Source of the DNA: Crotalaria pallida
Lineage: Eukaryota > Streptophyta > Magnoliopsida > Fabales > Fabaceae
Assembly (NCBI GenBank): GCA_037953625.1
Contig: CM075650.1
Location: forward strand, 44,086,206 to 44,150,205
Length of the DNA: 64,000 nt
Reading direction: 5' to 3'
The position numbers were made by a program, and so were the translations under genes. How positions within the stretch are numbered: position 1 is the stretch's first letter; every line of letters starts with the position of its first letter. The notes beneath the pieces are model-generated. The model had not been told where the DNA came from. It did not search any database and worked only from the letters and a program-made list of their open reading frames with translations. Of the stretch, positions 58,289-64,000 are shown piece after piece.

Positions 58289-58669
58289 TGTAGTGGATCT
58301 CAAAAATAGATCCACCACGATGTGTGTTGGTGGTTGTTGCAGCTGACGAGGGTGACCCCGGTCCTATACGTACCCCCAGTGATAAGGGGATCAAGCCACA
58401 CGTAGTTCTTGAGAGTAGGGATGAGAGAACATACCTTAGCCCCTATAGCATGACGATACTTATAGGGGAAGTTGTGTTGTGATGCCTTATGGGCCTGTTC
58501 GGCCCAGTAGGGCTGACATGGCTCTTAGAGAATAAGAAGGATATGTTCGGCCCAGTAGGGCTGACATGGCTCTTAGAGAATAAGAAGGATGAGTTATTCA
58601 CCCTTATCCTGTACTAGAGAGCTCATGCTTATCCTGTAGCGGTAGGATTTATTATTGGTTAACCCTACA
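58289..58669 (-). repeat. Right (5') LTR of element E, 381 bp
   Basis: Longer than the left LTR because of a 48-bp tandem duplication (about 58496-58592) and a 2-bp insertion. The 22 bp at the inner border (GCCAATGTAGTGGATCTC with AAAA) are also duplicated, so a spare LTR start lies at 58267. Confidence 0.9.
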
Positions 58670-58674
58670 CTAAG

Positions 58675-58807
58675 TGTTGATTTGTGCACCCGCTTTAAAA
58701 ATAAAAATTTCACTTACATATTTTCCTAATACTCACAAGTCCATATATTATCCAATATAATAGTTTAAGTACTATATTAAACTTGGGTAACAAGGAAGGG
58801 TGTCACA
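58675..58807 (+). mobile_element. Solo LTR C, right part
   Basis: The last 133 bp of LTR C beyond element E, ending GGGTGTCACA. Confidence 0.85.
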
Positions 58808-58812
58808 GTTTC

Positions 58813-58836
58813 AAGTTGCCAAATCGGGGTGTTACA
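58813..58836 (+). mobile_element. Solo LTR B, last 24 bp
   Basis: The terminal AAGTTGCC...GGGGTGTTACA piece of LTR B beyond LTR C. The same AAATCGGGGTGTTACA end is present at 13644. Confidence 0.85.
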
Positions 58837-58841
58837 GTATA

Positions 58842-60483
58842 CACATGTAAATATACACGTACACAAACATAATCAATTTTATTTTTGAAAACAAATTTCA
58901 AAAGCAATATCTTAAGTCACTGCTCAATGAAAAAATGATTTGGGACTTTAAAGCATGGGGATGGCAATTGAAAAGCTCTTAGTCCCAAAATCGTTTGAAA
59001 ACATTTTCAAAAGTTTAAACTCGTCCCCACATAAACACAGACTTTTTATTTATGCATATATACTACCATCGATCCCGTCCGAGTTGATGCGAGAACTTCT
59101 AGATTGAATTTTAACCCCTTCCTCGATTAAAGAAGCCCCTTTCCATTATAAAAGTTTTATTATTGTAACTCGGGGTTCAAAGTCAACCGATAGAAGCTCC
59201 AACTTATCTTTCGTTTAGTATTAAAGTCATCAGAGTTAAATTAGTGGTGGAATCAATTACGAGCTTAACAGAAATGTTTTTGTTGTGTTTATGAATTCTA
59301 GTCTAACCGATGCAAACTAAGTCATCCGGATAGATTAGAATCAAAGGAATAATTATTTGGATTCTCATAGTTCCACTTCTAATTTTCGTCCGCTTACTTT
59401 AACGCTACATTATTCCACATATAAACATATTTCGAGAACCTTTTGATTGAATTCAAATAGCTTCCCAAATTGGGTAAAAATTTGTTTTTATTTCGTAACT
59501 CAATTTGATATGATTCAGTGGTTTAAATCCAATCGATTAGTTCTCGATTTTCCTATTTTTCATTTGGTGTCACAATCACTTGAATCAAGTTTAGCTACGG
59601 AACCGATTATTAATTTACTATAAACATTATTTTTCATTCTCTTAGATACTAATCTAATCAAAGTGACTTTAATCACTTGGTTGGAATAGTATCGAGATCA
59701 TAATTTATTTATTCCAGGCAGTTCCATTTCTAATCCCTGTTCAATTACTTTGACACCAATTTACTCCACAATCATACATTAAAATCACAGATAAATGCAC
59801 ATAGCAAGGCAACAAGACATAAAGAACTGACACAAAAAAGTTTTATACATGGGAAATCGGTTACTAATTCACGATGATGCACAAACTCCTAGATTTCAAT
59901 GACGTCACCTCCCGATAAATGCGACATCGGATTGGCCAGTTCCGATACTACATTCCATCAGTAGTAATCGCCCTTGCCATCTAGTTTAAGTTTATGTGGG
60001 TTATTTTGATTAGCAGGATTTCCTTTGTAAGAAACTTCAATATTTTTTATTAACTCAAAACTTAAAATTTTCATCCTCAAACAAAACTCTATTTGCACCA
60101 TTTAAGTTTCCTGTTTGCAAACGGATAAACACTTACAATATGTAATTCTTTGAATCCCTAAGGGATCCGCTTAGGTTCCGAAGAATTCCATTCTCTTTTC
60201 CTTTTGCAAACATAAACCCATTCCGTTCGTTTCATTTCCAGGTAAACACAAATACCAATTTAACATCACATCAATATATATATATATATATACTTTCACA
60301 TAAGCATTTATGACGCACTTAGCATCGACATTTCTATTTCACAATATCACCAAACATTTTCAAAAATCGCTTAACATGGAAATTTTTCACTTATATCAGT
60401 CTCACCTCTTATCAGGAAGCTTTAGATAAGAGTGTTCGCAGCGAGTTAGGGACCACTTTCCCTTTGGTCGAAAGGAAGGAACT
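58842..60483 (-). other. Element A interior, PBS side
   Basis: About 1.6 kb of non-coding DNA; no gag motif (no zinc knuckle) is visible. A short (TA)n run is near 60275. Confidence 0.6.
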
Positions 60484-60495
60484 GCTCTGATACCA
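60484..60495 (-). other. Element A primer binding site
   Basis: TGGTATCAGAGC on minus, initiator-Met type, four bases inside the 5' LTR. Confidence 0.92.
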
Positions 60496-60499
60496 TAAA

Positions 60500-62909
60500 T
60501 GTAACACCCAATATCTTTTTTTTAAAAAAAAAATAGTAATTTAAAAGTTTGTAATCCAAATAAGGAGCATTAAAATTTACTATTCATAAAACAAGTTTAC
60601 AAATGTTTTGGGCATTCCAATCATAATATAAGAAAGTACAACATAGAGTTCCCTTCTTTCCATTCTTCTGCTGCGACACTCTGATCTTTGAGCTTTTTGC
60701 ACATGTACTAAAATCATAACCACTAAGGGTGAGACCTTTTCACAACACAGTGAATTACAAGATAGTAAATAGCTCATAACAAGAACTCAAGATTAATAGA
60801 CAAATCGAACCATGGATCAACAAATTCACCATATTCAAATGCCAAAACTCATACACATAAAATTTACCAGGTTCACTAAATTCACATCAATGACAAAACT
60901 TACTTTTGACAAACATCCACTCTTTCGCTTCAAGCATTTCCATTTATTATCAAACTTGTGTCTTTTTCATCTCTTTTCATTACTTTAACTTTTCTTTTCT
61001 CTTTTCATACTCTTTGTGTTTTTCATAGACTTTTAGAAATTATTACGTGGATCTACCATTGCGTACAGTCTCCTACGGACAACGTCTTACAGCTGCACAC
61101 AATGTGTGTCTTACGCGGTCTATGTGTACAGTCTCCTACGGACAACGTCTTACAAGACCTGGATTCCACAATCAGAACGTCCGTCCATCATTGGGTACAG
61201 TCTCCTACGGACAACGTCTTACAGTTGCGCATCCAGTGCGTCTTACGTGATCTATGCGTACAGTCTCCTACAGACAACGTCTTACAAGATCTGGAATCGC
61301 ACAATCCAATTATATCTTTATTATTATATGGTGTGTGTGTCCATCATTGCGTATAGTCCCCTTCGGACAACGTCTTACAGCTGCGCATCATGTGCGTCTT
61401 ACGCGATCCATGCGTACAGTCTCCTACGGACAACGTCTTACAAGATCTGGATCACCCACAGCCAGAATGTGCGTCCATCATTGCGTACAGTCTCCTACGG
61501 ACAACGTCTTACAGCTGCACACAAAGTGTGTCTTACGCGATCTATGCGTACAGTCTCCTTCGGACAACGTCTTACAAGATCTGGATCGCACAATCCACAT
61601 TATATCTTTAATATTTTATTGTCATTTCTGAATTGTTTTCATTTTGCTTCCACTCTCATAAAATCATCATTTCTCTTTTTCCTTTTATATTATTCTATTA
61701 AACCATCAATAATCTAAATCACCCACACTAAGCACTTATTTGAACATAATAAGTTTCTAACAGATAACACATAACAAGTAATAACCATCAAATATCAACA
61801 AATTAGTCGACATACTCAGGTATGTCCCAGGGTGCTTATAATAAATCAACTCCCTAGGGTTCTTCACTTCCTACTTTAATAATATACAAAAAGAATTAAC
61901 ATAAACATTTTCAATAATTTAACAAAATCAACCAAAATTATAACAATCACCCCGAATCAACTTTAATCAAGTATTAATTTGTTACCCACAACTCAATCTA
62001 ACTATTAAACCCTAATCCTATAACTCTAACTATCCCTAACTCAAAGTGTCGAAAAGAGACTCCCCTTACCTTAGAGAAGGAGAGAGCTCACACAAAGCTC
62101 CAGACCTTGAATCTTACTCCGATCTACTCGGACTTCAACTCTCCTGACCGATCTCCACTCCGTTCTTCAAGATTGGAGGAGAGAGAGAGGAGCCCTAGGA
62201 GAGAGAAAGAGCTTCATGGAGAGAGAGAGGGAGAGCCACCAAGGGAGGAGATGAGGATGAAGACATGAAGGAGGAGATGAATCTCAAGGGTGAAGGCTTG
62301 AAAGGGAGGATTTGAGTGGTTGATGGTGATTGGGTGGATGAGAGGGAGAGTAAAACGTATGAGAGGGAGAAGAAGAGAGAAAGAGAGGAAGAGAGAGAGA
62401 GGGTCGAGATTTTAGATAAGGGAGGGGGTGTGTGGCTGAAATAGGGGGAGAAAGAGTGGAAAAATACGTTTCTGCCCTTACTTTATTTTTTTTCTGCATC
62501 AGACCTGAAGTAATCGATTACTTGCCCAAAGTAATCGATTACTTTGCTAAAATAATTGATTACTCTCCTCAATTAATCGATTACTCTTGAAGTATCATAC
62601 ATTGACCAGAGCACTGATAATCGATTACTTTGCCCCCAAGTAATCGATTATCACCTGAAATAATCGATTATCTTCTTAAGAGTAATCGATTACAATTGAT
62701 GCAACATCAAAGAGATTCTACTGGAGGGCTTGTTATCGATTACTTCCCCACAAGGTAATTGATTACCTTGCCCAAAACTCCTATTTTGATAGATTCTAAC
62801 TCTAAGACACTACTCTTAACTCCTACCCATGGTTTACTATTGGTTTCCTCATGAATTCTAACTTAGATTTCTCCTAATTAAACTTAGAACTAAAATCAGG
62901 GATGTTACA
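60500..62909 (-). repeat. Right (5') LTR of element A, 2410 bp
   Basis: Direct repeat of 29552-31953 with scattered substitutions and small indels, including an extra ATCGAT unit near 62520-62540. Palindrome cluster at 62510-62770, compound tandem repeat at 61045-61605. Confidence 0.93.
62510..62770. repeat. ATCGAT palindrome cluster (right LTR of A)
   Basis: About eleven GTAATCGATTAC-type palindromes or one-base variants; one spacer-plus-palindrome unit of about 21 bp is present here but not in the left LTR. Confidence 0.9.
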
Positions 62910-62914
62910 TGTAA

Positions 62915-63097
62915 GGCCCCAACTGAAATCTTGGGAATGGGACACGGGTGCTAGTAGCCCCGGATTCGATTCCCACTAAAAACATCCCGCTGGGAGAGCC
63001 AGCCACGCAGCTCGCTCCGGATTAGTCTCAAGGGCTCCCTGGTATTAAAGGTGCTCTTGGGGATATTGGTGGTTCCGCAAGGAATATCGACAAAAAA
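62915..63097 (+). mobile_element. SINE, 3' part
   Basis: Continues the SINE after element A, with a box-B-like GGATTCGATTCCC near 62962 and an A-rich 3' end, followed by the second copy of the 18-bp TSD (63098-63115). The rejoined SINE would be about 212 bp. Confidence 0.88.
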
Positions 63098-63219
63098 AAT
63101 ACAATAATAGTATATTATTCCATAAATTATGAGTTCATAAGTTTTAAGAAAATACTTCTAAAATAAAAATATGAAATAAAGCAAAATAATTGTAAGCATC
63201 TGATTTCCAGTGGTGTCTC

Positions 63220-63414
63220 TCACTCATCCCATATGACTTGTACTAGTTTGATTTGGTTCCGCTTCCTCCCATGTGACATTATCAAGTACAATAGTACATC
63301 ATCATCATCGTCTTCTAATTCGACACCATCACCGAATAAAAGGAATTCTTCATCACCGATATCATGCCTTCTTATAAAATTGTGAAAAGTCATGCTAGCA
63401 ACAATGATTTGAGT
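63220..63414 (-). pseudogene. PIF/Harbinger transposase, C-terminal fragment
   Basis: On minus a 64-codon frame reads from just after an in-frame TAA to TGA. It contains MTFHNFIRRHDIGDEEF, which matches the conserved LHNFIR region near the C-terminus of plant PIF/Harbinger (HARBI1-like) transposases, followed by an acidic EDDDDD tract. The upstream catalytic DDE region is not visible in the remaining window. It may be the last exon of a broken gene or a decayed copy. It lies just outside the SINE insertion site. Confidence 0.6.
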
Positions 63415-63419
63415 TTACT

Positions 63420-64000
63420 ACTACAAACAAGTAATTTAATTCCAGTTCCATACGCAATAACCAGGATTGAAAATGGCGGGATTAAAATTAAGACAATTTA
63501 AGATCCTAGTTCTTTAAAAACATGGAACCTGGATTGTAAATACTAGCGAACCAGTTCTTTATTTATAACTAAAACAAAATAAATAAAAAGTTACCATAAG
63601 TAAAACCAGAATGTTTTTAATTAGTAGGCACTTTAAAAAAAAATGTATGTGTACATTATATAACTTGATCAAAACATGATAACTTGATAAAATACTATTC
63701 ATGAAAAGGTGCAAGGATAATAACTTAAAGGGATAAACAAGAAGATGTGCCAGGACCAATTCCTTGAGCTATGTGGAGGAGTTACTCTATGTTGATATCA
63801 CCAGGATAGTGCTGTAAAAGCTGTAAATTAGCCACAAAATCACCACTTAGTAATCTGCTTTTCACACAAAGTAGCATGGCACAACAGATCCAAAGAAGTA
63901 TATCCAGCATAAAGAGAAAAAAAATAGTATAGCCAGGTAATATATCATTCATCTAAATGATACAAATAAAAAAAAAAGAAGGAACCTACACTAAGATTAT
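63420..64000. other. AT-rich flank, no gene seen
   Basis: Might hold introns or decayed parts of the Harbinger-like gene, but no conserved motif is visible. Confidence 0.4.

Larger units (their letters stand above)
43191..58669 (-). mobile_element. Non-autonomous LTR retrotransposon E
   Basis: LTRs 43191-43521 and 58289-58669, perfect TSD CTAAG (43186-43190 and 58670-58674), PBS beside the right LTR and G-rich tract beside the left on minus. Same family as element F: same PBS, shared LTR block (GCAGCTGACGAGGGTGACCC), matching interior blocks (56610-56750 with 6425-6570; 57365-58150 with 6950-8000). It has no gag or pol of its own. The Sirevirus D is inserted at 44748-54139. Confidence 0.9.
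29552..62909 (-). mobile_element. Gypsy-type non-autonomous LTR element A, with nested insertions
   Basis: LTRs at 29552-31953 and 60500-62909 flanked by TSD TGTAA (29547-29551 and 62910-62914). A PBS lies beside the right LTR and a PPT beside the left, so it reads on minus. Its own interior is only 31954-34041 plus 58842-60499 (about 3.7 kb) and has no gag or pol that I can recognise. LTR start TGTAACATCC and the GGGGACGAAATTCC-like word before the PPT resemble Tekay-type chromoviruses. The remaining 25 kb are four further nested insertions. Confidence 0.9.

Overview
This window is nuclear DNA from a flowering plant, most likely a papilionoid legume. The evidence is the intron-containing plant-specific DUF630/DUF632 gene, Sirevirus and chromovirus-type LTR elements, an RTE LINE with a TTG-repeat tail, tRNA-derived SINEs and several plant MITE types. 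The legume placement rests on retrotransposon style (for example LTRs rich in ATCGAT palindromes) and is an inference. Only one intact host gene is visible; almost everything else is transposon.

Layout. 1-1183 is the end of a minus-oriented LTR that starts outside the window. 1286-2950 plus 9168-13644 is a giant (about 6 kb) LTR-like unit split by a non-autonomous LTR element (2951-9167), which itself carries a hAT MITE (8017-8647). 13645-16140 is another truncated giant-LTR-like segment. 16468-20321 is a MITE field: a Mutator-like element with a 9-bp TSD, a long-TIR element, a 975-bp foldback element with internal hairpins, and two copies of one small MITE family. 20990-27054 is the host gene, five coding exons encoding about 644 aa, with a probable 5'UTR intron and SINE/copia debris in intron 1. 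27340-28510 is an LTR fragment and 28855-29367 is a 5'-truncated RTE LINE.

29505-63115 is one continuous nest six insertions deep, and every level has its own matching target-site duplication: SINE (18 bp), then a gypsy-type element with 2.4-kb LTRs (TGTAA), then a 5.8-kb solo LTR (GTATA), then a 3.5-kb solo LTR (GTTTC), then a small non-autonomous LTR element (CTAAG), then a 9.4-kb Sirevirus copia element (AGTTT). LTR divergence decreases inward where I could compare it. After the nest, 63220-63414 carries the C-terminal piece of a PIF/Harbinger transposase.

The two non-autonomous elements (2951-9167 and 43191-58669) belong to one family without coding capacity. Their non-coding interior is built from RNA-like hairpin modules: a stem with outer arms CTCGG/CCGAG and changing but still paired inner arms, placed next to polypurine tracts, and in places amplified into 30-32-bp arrays. 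This is the best candidate for an undescribed system here. The second is a set of LTRs that each carry a cluster of a different short CpG-containing palindrome near the LTR start.
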